DNA of 64,000 nucleotides from Phycisphaeraceae bacterium. GTDB taxonomy: Bacteria > Planctomycetota > Phycisphaerae > Phycisphaerales > Phycisphaeraceae. A model generated the notes under the pieces. That model did no database searches. It worked only from the letters and a program-made list of their open reading frames with translations, and was not told where the DNA came from. This document shows, one piece after another, positions 35,935 through 44,577 of the stretch. A program made the translations under genes and the position numbers. How positions within the stretch are numbered: position 1 is the first letter of the stretch; each line of letters starts with the position of its first letter. Where the stretch lies: contig JAJDCS010000044.1 in the NCBI GenBank assembly GCA_029260715.1, forward strand, positions 62,001 through 126,000, in the 5' to 3' direction.

Positions 35935-37860
35935 TTAGGTGAGGCCGCCGTCGGGTACGTCCTCTGGGATTGGGCCGATGTCTTCAGGGGAGATGGTCGG
36001 GGTGTTTTGGGGGATCTCCGGTGCTACGCTGGGGTCGTCGATGACGCCCAGCCACTGGAGGCCACCGATGACGGTGTCTGCGGCAACTTCGCCCACGTAG
36101 TCGCCGGCTTGGGAGATGCCCTGGGTGACGGTGCCGAACTTTCCGGACTGGAACGCGTGGTTCAGTGCGTTGAGTTCGCGTCCTGCTGTTGGGTCGCCGG
36201 TGATTAGGCCGATGGTGTCGCTGAGGCCGGCGCGGGTGATGCGGACGACGTTGCTGGCGCCGATCACGTCTCCGACGCCCGCGTTGTCGTCGATGCCGGT
36301 CAGTGCCAGTACGGTGTCGACGGTGCCGCCGATCGCTTGGTTGATGCCGACGCCCGGTGCGAAGCCGACGCCCGCGACGCCCACAGCGTCGGCGATTTTG
36401 TCGGCTTTGGTGGTGCCTGCCGATTGTGTGTACTCCACAACGCCGCCGATGATGTTGCCCGCGGCTCCGACGACCTTGGCGCCGGTTTTGACGGTGTCGG
36501 ACAGGTTGGCCAGTTTCGAGGTGCCGGCCAGTTCTTCGCCAAGTTGCGCGGCGCGAGCGTCAGCGATGTCAGGCAGCAAGCCGATGCCCTGCGTGACAGC
36601 GGTGGCGGCGGCTGGGCCGTTGAGGCTGGGGCCGCCGGTGGATTGCGAGTTGCTGTTAGATTCAGAGTTGCTGTTTTGCGCCTGTGAGTCGGTGTCTTCC
36701 GTTTGGCCTGGTGATGTTGAGGCCGGGGGCGTGGGGTCTTGGGGCGTGTCGGGCGCGGTGTCTGACGGCGAGTCGACAGGCTCATTGTCATCGCCGGCTG
36801 GTTCCGTGGGTCCGTCTGGGGCGGTATCGTCTGTTGTGTCTGACTGTGTGCCGCCGTCGCCGAATAGGCCCCCGTTGGGGTCGAAGTCGCCTTCAAAAAC
36901 GGGGTAGTCGTTGCCGGTCTCGATGTCGTAGACGAGCATGGTGATCTTCGGCCCTTGGGGCTGGTCTTGCGTGGGTTGAGGCTTTGGCGTGCCTTTGGTG
37001 GTGGTTGAGATCACGTCGCCTTCGGCGTTGGTCTGTGTGACGGTGCGTGTGCCGTCGGGGTTGCTGGTGGATGTGGTGGTGATGCCTGTGCTGGGGTCGG
37101 TTGATGAGGCTGACGTGCCGGTGGACGGGGTGTTGGTGGTTGATGTTGTCTGCCCGTCGGGCGTGGTCGTGGTGATTGTGGTTGAGCCGTCTGGGTTGCC
37201 GGATGAGGTGATGGTGTTGCCGGTGTCGGGGTCGGTGGTCGAAGCGGACGGCGGTGTGGACGCGGGGACGTCCGTTGTTGAGGTCACGTCGCCGTTGGCG
37301 TCGGTCTCCGTCACAGTGCGCGAGCCGTCGGGGTTGCTGGTGGATGTGGTGGTCACGCCCGTGCTGGGGTCGGTCGATGAGGCGGAGTCGGGCGATGATG
37401 TGGGCACGTTGGTGGTTGAGACGGTGTTGCCTGTTGGTGTGGTTTCCGTGACGGTTTGCGAGCCGTCGGGGTTGCCGGTGGCGGTGATGGTGTTACCGGT
37501 GTTGGGGTCTGTGGTCGAAGCGGACGGCGGTGTTGAGGCTGGGATGTTTGTGGTTGAGATCACGTCGCCGTTGGCGTTGGTCTGTGTGACGGTGCGTGAG
37601 CCGTCGAGGTTGCCGACAGACGTGATGGTGATGCCTGTCTCGGGGTTGAACGCTGATGCTGAGGGCGCGGTCAGCGGCTGAGTGATGACTGGTGTGTTGA
37701 GATTGGCAAAGGCGGTCTGTGCGACGAGCGTGGACCCAAGCAACCCGTCGGCGCTTAGCATCTGCCTGGACTCGAGCGATTCGAGCGTGAGCGGCTGGTC
37801 TTGGCGTTGTTGGCGGGGTTTGCTCTTTCTTGCACGACGGTTGAGGGGATAGCGCAGCAT
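35935..37860 (-). CDS. Planctomycete surface protein with five 46-residue repeats
   Basis: This 641-residue protein starts with a basic stretch and the planctomycete export motif LTLESLESRQMLSA (about 25-38). Residues 72-294 hold five tandem repeats of 45-46 residues, each with DPxTG, NPDGS and a Thr-rich tail ending STTxxP. A second acidic, Ser/Pro-rich linker (about 320-410) follows. The last 220 residues are Ala/Gly-rich with hydrophobic stretches (AAGNIIGGVVEYTQSAG, GVGINQAIGGTVDTVLALTG), unlike any family recognised. The start at 37860 has AGGAGA six bases upstream. Probably an envelope-associated, adhesin-like protein. Confidence 0.78.
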   Translation of the reverse strand: MLRYPLNRRARKSKPRQQRQDQPLTLESLESRQMLSADGLLGSTLVAQTAFANLNTPVITQPLTAPSASAFNPETGITITSVGNLDGSRTVTQTNANGDVISTTNIPASTPPSASTTDPNTGNTITATGNPDGSQTVTETTPTGNTVSTTNVPTSSPDSASSTDPSTGVTTTSTSNPDGSRTVTETDANGDVTSTTDVPASTPPSASTTDPDTGNTITSSGNPDGSTTITTTTPDGQTTSTTNTPSTGTSASSTDPSTGITTTSTSNPDGTRTVTQTNAEGDVISTTTKGTPKPQPTQDQPQGPKITMLVYDIETGNDYPVFEGDFDPNGGLFGDGGTQSDTTDDTAPDGPTEPAGDDNEPVDSPSDTAPDTPQDPTPPASTSPGQTEDTDSQAQNSNSESNSNSQSTGGPSLNGPAAATAVTQGIGLLPDIADARAAQLGEELAGTSKLANLSDTVKTGAKVVGAAGNIIGGVVEYTQSAGTTKADKIADAVGVAGVGFAPGVGINQAIGGTVDTVLALTGIDDNAGVGDVIGASNVVRITRAGLSDTIGLITGDPTAGRELNALNHAFQSGKFGTVTQGISQAGDYVGEVAADTVIGGLQWLGVIDDPSVAPEIPQNTPTISPEDIGPIPEDVPDGGLT

Positions 37861-38067
37861 GTCTGTTCTCCTGGTCAAAAAGGGTTAACGTTCTGTGATT
37901 AAGACTCTGTTGTGTCGGCGCCTGGTTGTCTTTTGAACACTTGGCCTGGTTGGCCGGCGTGGGCTTGTTTGCTTGTCGCCGCTATTGTGTCGGCTGCGTG
38001 TTCAATAATCACATACGCGGGGATGGGCGGGTTGGATGTGGGTTGGGGAAGATTTTGGCGTGGGGTA

Positions 38068-38877
38068 TCACCGGTCGCCGAAGACGCGCTTGCGCAACAG
38101 CCGCATGTCCAGGGGGACGAGTAGCAACAGCAGCACCACGCACAGCCCCGCGGAGGCGGGCAAGTGCCATGTCAACTCACCAAACAGCAGCAGCCACCGC
38201 AAGCCCTCTGCCAGGTGGTGCAGCGGGTTGAGCAGGACCACGGCATCCAACACCGGGGTCTGCGGCAGCGGGAAGTAAGTGCTCGACGTGAAGCCGATGG
38301 GCATGATGACCAGGAAAAACGGCAGGGTTATGTGGTCGATGCTGGGCAGGATGGCGGTAAAAAACAAGCCGAAAGCCGAGAACATCAGCGCCCCCAGGAA
38401 CAGCAGCGGGAACACCAACGGCAGCCATCCCCAGTGCAGCGGCAACGCGCCCGTCAACCCGAAGACCGCCAGCACCACGCACACCACCGCCGCATACCCC
38501 GTGGCCAACGTCGCCGCCCACAGCGCCTCGCCCCACACCACGTGCTCCAGGCGCACCTGTGTGGTGAGTTGGCCCTCCCATGACTTCTGAAAGTGCATGC
38601 GTATGAACGCGGCGAAAAGCGACTGGAAGAACGACGACATGAACACGGTGTACGCCAGGATACCAGGCCCAAGGTAGTGCAAATAATCAATCGGCTTGTC
38701 GTGCCAGGTCAGGTCGCCGATCTGCTCGCCCAGGCCCACGCCGAACGCCAGCAGCAAGATCAGCGGCTCGCACACCGGCGGCAGCGTGACCGTGTGCCAG
38801 TTGCGCATGTGTACGCGCAGGTGTCTGCCCAGCACGGCTCTGCTCTGCCATTGAAACGCGGGAAGGTAGGGGTTCAT
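38068..38877 (-). CDS. ABC-2 type transporter permease (NodJ/DrrB-like)
   Basis: This 269-residue permease has six membrane helices and the ABC-2 pattern, including PLLFLGALMFSAFGLFF and FFLVIMPIGFTSSTYFPL, followed by LLNPLHHLAEGLRWLL. Its start ATG (38875-38877) overlaps the stop of the upstream ATPase gene by four bases (ATGA), so the pair is translationally coupled and forms one exporter. The substrate is not predictable; drug, lipid or polysaccharide export are the common roles. Confidence 0.9.
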   Translation of the reverse strand: MNPYLPAFQWQSRAVLGRHLRVHMRNWHTVTLPPVCEPLILLLAFGVGLGEQIGDLTWHDKPIDYLHYLGPGILAYTVFMSSFFQSLFAAFIRMHFQKSWEGQLTTQVRLEHVVWGEALWAATLATGYAAVVCVVLAVFGLTGALPLHWGWLPLVFPLLFLGALMFSAFGLFFTAILPSIDHITLPFFLVIMPIGFTSSTYFPLPQTPVLDAVVLLNPLHHLAEGLRWLLLFGELTWHLPASAGLCVVLLLLLVPLDMRLLRKRVFGDR

Positions 38878-39821
38878 GCTGCGTCCTCCCCGGCGATCGC
38901 CAGGAACAGGTCGTCGAGGTTCGGCTGCCGCACTTCGTAGGGCAGACTTGGGAACGCCGCGACGAACGCAGCCAACCCCGGCGCGTCCAGCGCGATGTGC
39001 CAGTTGGCGAGCACCTGGGCCGGCTTGTCGCCGCGCTTGCGGAACCAGTCCAGCGCGTTTGGCGTTTCGGGCGCGCGGGCCGCCAGCAGCACCACGTGCT
39101 CACCCACCACGTCGCCCAGCACGTCTTGGGCAAGTCCAGCCGCGCGCACGCGTCCGTCTTGGAGCACCTGCAACCGGTCCGACAACCGGGCGGCTTCGTC
39201 CATGTAATGCGTCGTCAGAACAATCGCCAGCCCCTCATCACGCAGGGTGTTGATCAATTCCCACACAGCCACGCGCGCCTGCGGGTCCAGCCCGGTGGTA
39301 GGCTCATCCAGAAACACCACGCTCGGCTGATGCACCACCGCGCGCGCGATCATCAGCCGCCGCTTGTAACCGCCCGATAGCGTATCGGGTTTTTGGTGGG
39401 CGTAGGGCGCTAGGCCGAACCGCTTAAGCAGCGCGTCGATGCGCGCGGGCAGGTCAGCTTGCCGGGGGCGGTAGTATCGGCCGGTCTGTTCGAGGTTGCC
39501 GCGTACGGTGAAGTCGTTGTCGTATGTGTCGTCTTGTGTGCAGACGCCTAGCAGTCGTCTTGCTTTGTCGGCTTGTGTGGCTATGTCGTGGCCTGCGATG
39601 CTGATATGCCCGGCGTCGGCGCGGAGGTAGCCGTAGCACATGCGCAGGGTGGTTGTTTTGCCTGCGCCGTTTGGGCCTAGGAGTCCAAGGACTTCGCCGG
39701 CTTGGCAGGTTAGGTCGATGTTGTCGACCACGCGCTTGGCGCCGAGGGTTTTGACCAGGCCCGTGGCTTGGAGCAGCGGTGGGGTGTGCGATTCGTGATG
39801 GTGTGTAGCGTTTTTGTCCAT
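38874..39821 (-). CDS. ABC transporter ATP-binding protein (NodI/DrrA-like)
   Basis: This 315-residue ATPase has Walker A GPNGAGKTT (49-57), the signature LSGGYKRRL, Walker B VVFLDEPTTGLDP and the switch histidine in VLTTHYMDEAARL. A C-terminal extension of about 90 residues is typical for DrrA/NodI type subunits. It is co-transcribed with the permease at 38068-38877. Motifs are intact. Confidence 0.93.
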   Translation of the reverse strand: MDKNATHHHESHTPPLLQATGLVKTLGAKRVVDNIDLTCQAGEVLGLLGPNGAGKTTTLRMCYGYLRADAGHISIAGHDIATQADKARRLLGVCTQDDTYDNDFTVRGNLEQTGRYYRPRQADLPARIDALLKRFGLAPYAHQKPDTLSGGYKRRLMIARAVVHQPSVVFLDEPTTGLDPQARVAVWELINTLRDEGLAIVLTTHYMDEAARLSDRLQVLQDGRVRAAGLAQDVLGDVVGEHVVLLAARAPETPNALDWFRKRGDKPAQVLANWHIALDAPGLAAFVAAFPSLPYEVRQPNLDDLFLAIAGEDAA

Positions 39822-39971
39822 GAAAGCCCACTGAGTAACTGCGTCCGGGTGGGCCCGGACCTACGCTTTTAGCGGTGCATCATATGCACCTGAGTGTTTG
39901 AGTACAGGTGGGTTGGGTGCGTCATTGGGGCAATGGCACGAGCGCCCTGGCGGCGGTATGGAGCGTCACTT

Positions 39972-39995
39972 CACTGACAAACAAGTTTATCAGTG
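39972..39995. repeat. Palindromic repeat followed by CCACCC
   Basis: CACTGACAAAC (39972-39982) and GTTTATCAGTG (39985-39995) pair with one mismatch around AA and are followed by CCACCC. Same architecture as the units at 22957 and 40551. Confidence 0.65.
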
Positions 39996-40398
39996 CCACC
40001 CACCGGCTGGCCCGGAGGTTCCAGTTAAGCCGTGTTTTGTTTTTCGCTTTTTTAGAGCGAGGTTTCTCGCGGGACTTTTCGGCACCAATGCGCATTGATG
40101 AGGGAGCGGTCTATGTGCGCAAAGGCGGTTGGGCTGAGGTGGCCTTCACCGCTCACGTACTAATCCCGGCCCGCCTATCCTCCCTGTCCCCCTTTCTGTC
40201 CGCTCCCTGCTCACACACTTTGTGGCGAGTTCTCATGAGGGGTCATGGGCTTGCATAAAATTGCGGGGCCTCTCGGCGACCCCGGCCGGTCCTCCCGACG
40301 CGGGGCTTCAACCTTTGGCGGGTGCGACGGGTTTGTGCGCGCGGGGGGAGTCTAGGGTCCGTAGTCCAGAGTCCGTGGTTTAGGGTCTAAGGTGTGGT

Positions 40399-40419
40399 GG
40401 GTGGGGTGTTGGGGTGGGG
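40399..40419 (+). other. Putative G-quadruplex motif
   Basis: Four runs of three to four guanines (40399-40401, 40403-40406, 40411-40414, 40416-40419) are separated by loops of one, four and one bases. Short loops favour a stable parallel quadruplex. It is not inside a gene. Confidence 0.55.
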
Positions 40420-40498
40420 TGAAGTGGTTTATGATATTTTTTTGTTTTTGGGTGTTGAGATGTGCGGGTTGTGCGCACAGGTGTGGTGGTAGAAGCAC

Positions 40499-40583
40499 AC
40501 AGCAGCCTGCGGCGTGCTGTATGGCACCCGGGTGACGCATTTCAGTTCGGCACTGCTTACTCGCTAGCGCAAGTGAAGCAGTG
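40499..40583. repeat. Two adjacent hairpin-plus-GGCACCC units
   Basis: ACAGCA (40499-40504) pairs with TGCTGT (40515-40520) and is followed by ATGGCACCC. Thirty bases on, CACTGCTT (40551-40558) pairs with AAGCAGTG (40576-40583), enclosing a second small stem, and is followed by GCACCCC. Confidence 0.65.
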
Positions 40584-40612
40584 GCACCCCGGCCCACAAA
40601 ATGTGGGGAAGG

Positions 40613-40903
40613 TCACGTCCCTCTGTCCAATGGATTATCAAAGTTAATCCTGACGCCTCTCACGATGGAGAATATAAGCGAAATTATACCGCCGACAGCG
40701 AAGAATAAACCAGGAGCAGCATTAATTAGTTGGGCACCTATCGTTTTGGACTCGACGCTTAGACTGGCCTCTCCGGTGACGCCTAATATAAATAGTTTAT
40801 ATCCTAAATAAATACATATACCTGAAATGAGTATAGGTAGTATTTTTAGGCTAAAATAAAGGGTTATTACTAAATTCGCGTTAGCTCTTGGGGCACGATT
40901 CAT
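40613..40903 (-). CDS. Small AT-rich membrane protein
   Basis: This 96-residue protein has two membrane helices (about 11-38 and 61-83) separated by a short polar loop (TGEASLSVESKTIG), with a basic N-terminus and a C-terminus RINFDNPLDRGT. No family was recognised. AAAGGT lies about seven bases before the ATG at 40901-40903. Base composition and codon use (many ATA, TTA, AAT) differ strongly from the GC-rich surroundings, which suggests recent arrival. Hairpin repeats flank it on both sides. Confidence 0.6.
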   Translation of the reverse strand: MNRAPRANANLVITLYFSLKILPILISGICIYLGYKLFILGVTGEASLSVESKTIGAQLINAAPGLFFAVGGIISLIFSIVRGVRINFDNPLDRGT

Positions 40904-40948
40904 GCTTGTACCTTTGAGGAGATTAACTTGTAGAGGTAATCACGGTAT

Positions 40949-41008
40949 GCTTCAGCACAACACAGCGACACAAATAACTCTATTTGAAATGGTGTGCTGA
41001 AGCACACC
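40949..41008. repeat. Inverted copies of a GTGCTGAAGCAC hairpin
   Basis: GCTTCAGCAC (40949-40958) is repeated in inverted orientation as GTGCTGAAGC (40994-41003). The right copy is itself a hairpin, GGTGTGCT (40991-40998) / AGCACACC (41001-41008), followed by CTAC. It lies just downstream of the MoxR gene and upstream of the small membrane protein. Confidence 0.65.
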
Positions 41009-41027
41009 CTACTTTTTATCCCATACT

Positions 41028-42443
41028 CTACGTCTCATACACAATCGCCCCGTGCGTCGTCGTGCGTGAGACTTTCCTGTGGCCGTGCAAGCCGGCGAGG
41101 ACGAATTCGACGCATGACGCGCGCACAGCCGGGTCGTCGGCGGGGTTGATCTCGAATGCTTTCTCCCAGGCGGGCGGGACGCGGCGGAGGCGGTCGGCGT
41201 AAGCGGAGGATGGCAGCATATCGCCGACCTCGATTTTCACACCCTTGCCGAAGATGTCGCCGATCTCGTCTAGGCCGTGCTGGTCGGCGTATTCGTCAAA
41301 CACTTTTTTGACGGCGGCGATTTGGATGGCTTCGAGGACCTGGGCCTCGGTCATCTGGTGGCTGCTCATCATGTCCAGCTCGAGCTTGCCGATGGCGGAG
41401 GCGGCGGTGTGGGCTAAGTCGCTGATGCGCGGCACAGCGGACGGCTCACCCAAGACCGCGGCGCGGCGGCGGGCGCTAGCGATCATGGTGCGGTAGTTGG
41501 CGATGGAGAACCGGGCGCTGACGCCTGATTGGGCGTCGACGTAGTCGGATTGACGGGCTTCGGTGGACATCTGCTCGCAGATTTCTTTCATGAAGCGTGG
41601 CACGCGCACGGGGTGTTGGCCGTCGAGGTCTAGGCCTGCTTCTTGTTCCATGATGGCGATGCCGGTGTCGCGTTCGCGTGGGTAGTGTGTGCGGATCATT
41701 GAGCCGATGCGGTCCTTGAGTTGGGGGATGACCTTGCCGCTTCGGTTGTAGGTGGTGGGGTTGGCGGAGAAGAGGATGACGACGTCGAGGTCGAAGCGGA
41801 TGGGGAAGCCTCGCACCTGCACGTCACGCTCTTCGAGGATGTTGAACAGGCCGACCTGGACCAGTTCGTCTAGCTCTGGGACTTCGTTCATAGCGAAGAT
41901 GCCGCGGTTCATGCGTGGGATGAGCCCGAAGTGCAGGGCCTCTTCGGCGCTCATACTCGTGCCGGCTGCGAGCTTGGCGGGGTCGATCTCGCCGATGATG
42001 TCAGCGAACTTGGTGCCGGGCGCGAGCCGCTCGGCGTATCGTTCTTCGCGGGGCCACCAGGCGATGGGCGTGTCGTCGCGGTAATGAGCGATGATCTTCT
42101 TGGCTTCTTTGGAGATGGGGTTAAGCGGGTCGTCGTGGAGCGTGGCGCCGGCGATGTAAGGGATTTCGAGGTCAAGGAACTGGATGAGCCCACGCATGAG
42201 GCGGCTCTTGGCTTGGCCTTTCTCGCCGAGGAAGAGCATGTCGTGCTGGGCGAGCAGGGCGATGCTGATCTCGGGGATGACGGTGTCTTCGTAGCCGATG
42301 ACCCCCGGAAATAGGTCTTCACGGATGGTCAGCTTCTTGAGTAAGTTGTCGTGCAGCTCTTGCTTGACGGATTTTGATTGCCAGCCTGTGGCTTTGAGTT
42401 GGCTTAGCGTGGCGGGTTTGGTTGTGAGGGTGTCTGTGGGCAT
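41028..42443 (-). CDS. MoxR / magnesium-chelatase-like AAA+ ATPase
   Basis: This 471-residue AAA+ ATPase has Walker A GEKGQAKS (73-80), a Walker B/switch region [12 protein letters not shown] (181-192), a sensor stretch [16 protein letters not shown] and [14 protein letters not shown], all typical of the ChlI/MoxR group. The start at 42443 is chosen because the longer frame reads through repeat sequence at 42497-42531. Such ATPases work with VWA proteins; a candidate lies at 32607-34313 on the same strand. The precise client is unknown. Confidence 0.88.
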   Translation of the reverse strand: MPTDTLTTKPATLSQLKATGWQSKSVKQELHDNLLKKLTIREDLFPGVIGYEDTVIPEISIALLAQHDMLFLGEKGQAKSRLMRGLIQFLDLEIPYIAGATLHDDPLNPISKEAKKIIAHYRDDTPIAWWPREERYAERLAPGTKFADIIGEIDPAKLAAGTSMSAEEALHFGLIPRMNRGIFAMNEVPELDELVQVGLFNILEERDVQVRGFPIRFDLDVVILFSANPTTYNRSGKVIPQLKDRIGSMIRTHYPRERDTGIAIMEQEAGLDLDGQHPVRVPRFMKEICEQMSTEARQSDYVDAQSGVSARFSIANYRTMIASARRRAAVLGEPSAVPRISDLAHTAASAIGKLELDMMSSHQMTEAQVLEAIQIAAVKKVFDEYADQHGLDEIGDIFGKGVKIEVGDMLPSSAYADRLRRVPPAWEKAFEINPADDPAVRASCVEFVLAGLHGHRKVSRTTTHGAIVYET

Positions 42444-42496
42444 AGTGGTGAATCCTAGGACGGGTTTGGTTTTGGATGCAACAATTGTATACGGGG

Positions 42497-42531
42497 ACCG
42501 CTCCCTGATCCGCCTGAGGCGGACGGCTCGT
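42497..42531. repeat. ACCGCTCCCTGATCC... palindromic repeat
   Basis: The 35-base unit has the core GATCCGCCTGAGGCGGAC, with the stem CCGCCTGAGGCGG, framed by ACCGCTCCCT and GGCTCGT. It matches 53306-53340 at all but one base and shares its ends with 21112-21137. Confidence 0.75.
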
Positions 42532-42661
42532 TGTGAGGCGCTGTTGTGATGATAAAGGCATATCGGAGGGGCGGTGGTAGGTGTGGCGGGAATGAAGGGG
42601 GGGGCGGAGCGGTTAAGATTATGAGTCCGTGGTGATTGGGTTGACTGATGATGATGCTCAT

Positions 42662-43576
42662 ATGACACGCGAAGCGGTGACAACGGCGAGACGCGGTGAC
42701 AGCGGCAGGCGGCGTGATGCGATGGCGCTGCACGGCGTGTGGGGCGGGGCGAAGGTGGCGATGCTTGGGTTGCTTGTCCTGGGTGTGGGGTCGTGCGCGT
42801 ATTTTAAGCTGGGCGCGATTCAGCGGTGGTTCGGTCCGCCGAGCGTGACTATGCAAGAGGCTTACGCGGACCACCCGGGCGGCGCGTCATTCGACCACAG
42901 CCTGTTCGACGGGGTTTTGAAGCGGTACGTGGACAGCGACGGGTGGGTGGATTACGAGGGCTTGAAGGGGAGCAGCGGCGATCTGGATCGCTACATCGCG
43001 TCGCTTGGGGACGCCCCGTTTGCTGAGCTTGGGCGCGACGAGAAGCTGGCTTTACTGATTAACGCGTACAACGCGTTTACGCTGCGACTGATTTTGGATT
43101 ATTACCCCCTCGCTTCTATTAAGGATATTACGGCGGAGGAAAGGTGGGACGACGCGCGCTGGCGCGTGGGGCCGCATACGTGGAGCCTGAACCAGATCGA
43201 GCACGAGCAGGTGCGTCCGAAGTTCCGCGAGCCGCGTGTGCATTTCGCGCTGGTGTGCGCAGCCGTGGGTTGCCCGCCGCTGCGAAATGAGGCATACGCT
43301 GCGTCACACCTCGAGCAACAGCTTGAAGACCAGGCTGCGTACGCCCACAGCCACGACCGCTGGCTGCGGTTCGACCCGCAAAGCCCGGACAAGGTTTATT
43401 TGACCAGTTTGTACAACTGGTACGGGGGCGACTTTGAACAGGCGGCTGGTTCCGTGCTGGATTACGCCGCATCGCACAGCCCGCCGCTGCGAGAGGCGAT
43501 CGATACGGGCCGCAAACCGGGTATCCGATGGCTGGATTATGATTGGTCGCTGAACAGTCGAGGGAATCGGCGGTGA
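42662..43576 (+). CDS. DUF547 lipoprotein-like protein
   Basis: This protein of about 304 residues belongs to the DUF547 family, with [64 protein letters not shown]-like [19 protein letters not shown] (here in pieces), and [13 protein letters not shown] hydrophobic stretch ending LGVGSC (about residue 43) could be a lipobox, so it is likely envelope-located. The start is uncertain: the ATG at 42662 or the one at 42722 (MALHGVWGG), which would place the lipobox better. The function of the family is unknown. Confidence 0.85.
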   Translation: MTREAVTTARRGDSGRRRDAMALHGVWGGAKVAMLGLLVLGVGSCAYFKLGAIQRWFGPPSVTMQEAYADHPGGASFDHSLFDGVLKRYVDSDGWVDYEGLKGSSGDLDRYIASLGDAPFAELGRDEKLALLINAYNAFTLRLILDYYPLASIKDITAEERWDDARWRVGPHTWSLNQIEHEQVRPKFREPRVHFALVCAAVGCPPLRNEAYAASHLEQQLEDQAAYAHSHDRWLRFDPQSPDKVYLTSLYNWYGGDFEQAAGSVLDYAASHSPPLREAIDTGRKPGIRWLDYDWSLNSRGNRR

Positions 43577-43678
43577 TGTTCAATGAGTATTGCCGGCGTG
43601 GCATGGGTTGTTTTTGTCATCGATCCAGAGGAAGATAGGACAGGTGAGAGGCGAGAGAGGAGGTTCTGCCCTTTCGAC

Positions 43679-44449
43679 ATGTCAAGTATTCTTGCACCAG
43701 ACAACGTTTTGGCGATCGCTTCGTCGCCGGCCATGCCGCAGCGTTCTCAGCCGAGGGTGCGTGGGCGGGTGTCCGTGATCATCCCGACGTTGAACGAGGC
43801 GTGGCACATTGTTTCTACCGTTCGTTCGGCGCAAGCCGGTGCGAACACTGAGGTGATCGTGGTGGACGGCCACAGCCGCGACGGGACGGCTGAGCTGGCG
43901 CGGTCTTGCGGGGCGCGGGTGGTCTCCAGCGGTCGCGGCCGGGCTAGGCAGATGAACGCGGGCACCGCATATGCGACCGGGCAGTGGCTGCTGTTCCTGC
44001 ACGCCGACACGCGCCTGCCGCGTGGGTTTGATAGGCACGTGCGCCGGGTGATGGGCCAGCCGGGCGTGGTCGGGGGGGCGTTTGGCTTGAAGATCAACGG
44101 GCCTGGGTGGGGGCTGCGGCTGATTGAGCGTGCGGCGAATCTGCGGTCTTGGGCGTTGCGCCTGCCGTATGGCGATCAGGCGATTTTTCTGACGGCTGAC
44201 GTGTTTCATCAATTGGGCGGTTACCGCGATCAGCCTTTGATGGAAGACTTTTCGTTGGTCCGTTGCTTGGCACGTCGCGGGCGGGTGCGGATGGCCCCCG
44301 CGTCGGTCAGGACGTCCGGGCGTCGGTGGGCGTCGCAAGGGCTGTGGAGGACGACGCTGTTGCACCAGGCTGTGGCGGTGGCGTATTGCTTGGGGGTATC
44401 GCCTTCATGGATCGCCAAGTGGCGGAAAGACGTGCGCGTCACGGTTTAG
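43679..44449 (+). CDS. Family 2 glycosyltransferase (TIGR04283-like)
   Basis: This GT2-type enzyme has VSVIIPTLNEAWHIVSTVRS, VIVVDGHSRDGTAELA, the stretch GRARQMNAGTAYATGQWLLF and the metal-binding HADTRLP, which match the TIGR04283 group (sometimes linked with arsenosugar synthesis). About 256 residues from the ATG at 43679, which has GAGAGGAGG 15 bases upstream; a start at 43733 (MPQRSQP) is also possible. No partner gene for arsenosugar synthesis is seen, so the acceptor is unknown. Confidence 0.85.
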   Translation: MSSILAPDNVLAIASSPAMPQRSQPRVRGRVSVIIPTLNEAWHIVSTVRSAQAGANTEVIVVDGHSRDGTAELARSCGARVVSSGRGRARQMNAGTAYATGQWLLFLHADTRLPRGFDRHVRRVMGQPGVVGGAFGLKINGPGWGLRLIERAANLRSWALRLPYGDQAIFLTADVFHQLGGYRDQPLMEDFSLVRCLARRGRVRMAPASVRTSGRRWASQGLWRTTLLHQAVAVAYCLGVSPSWIAKWRKDVRVTV

Positions 44450-44577
44450 AAAGATTACCATCGTGTTTGGTGCTGCGAGCAATCACCGCCAACCTCACAT
44501 CTGACCCGGTTCTAGCCATCAGCCACAGACAATCGATAATCGATGCGGATATATCCATGCGGTTATTATGACGCTGC

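Larger units (their letters stand above)
39822..40612. other. Gene-poor region rich in hairpin repeats
   Basis: About 790 bases have no convincing gene; ORFs such as the one at 39908-40258 have no ribosome site and no recognisable sequence. Hairpins lie at 39843-39860 (GTCCGGG/CCCGGAC), 39874-39890 (GGTGCAT/ATGCACC), 39972-39995, 40499-40520 and 40551-40583. A G-quadruplex-type run is at 40399-40419, followed by a T-rich tract. Confidence 0.65.

Noticed and set aside
36989-37681. 230-codon open frame antisense to the repeat surface protein
   Set aside because: It mirrors the tandem repeats of the minus-strand gene, which has a ribosome site and a planctomycete export motif. The Val-rich antisense translation has neither.
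39908-40258. 116-codon ORF in the gene-poor stretch
   Set aside because: It runs through the 39972-39995 hairpin, has no ribosome site and no recognisable sequence.
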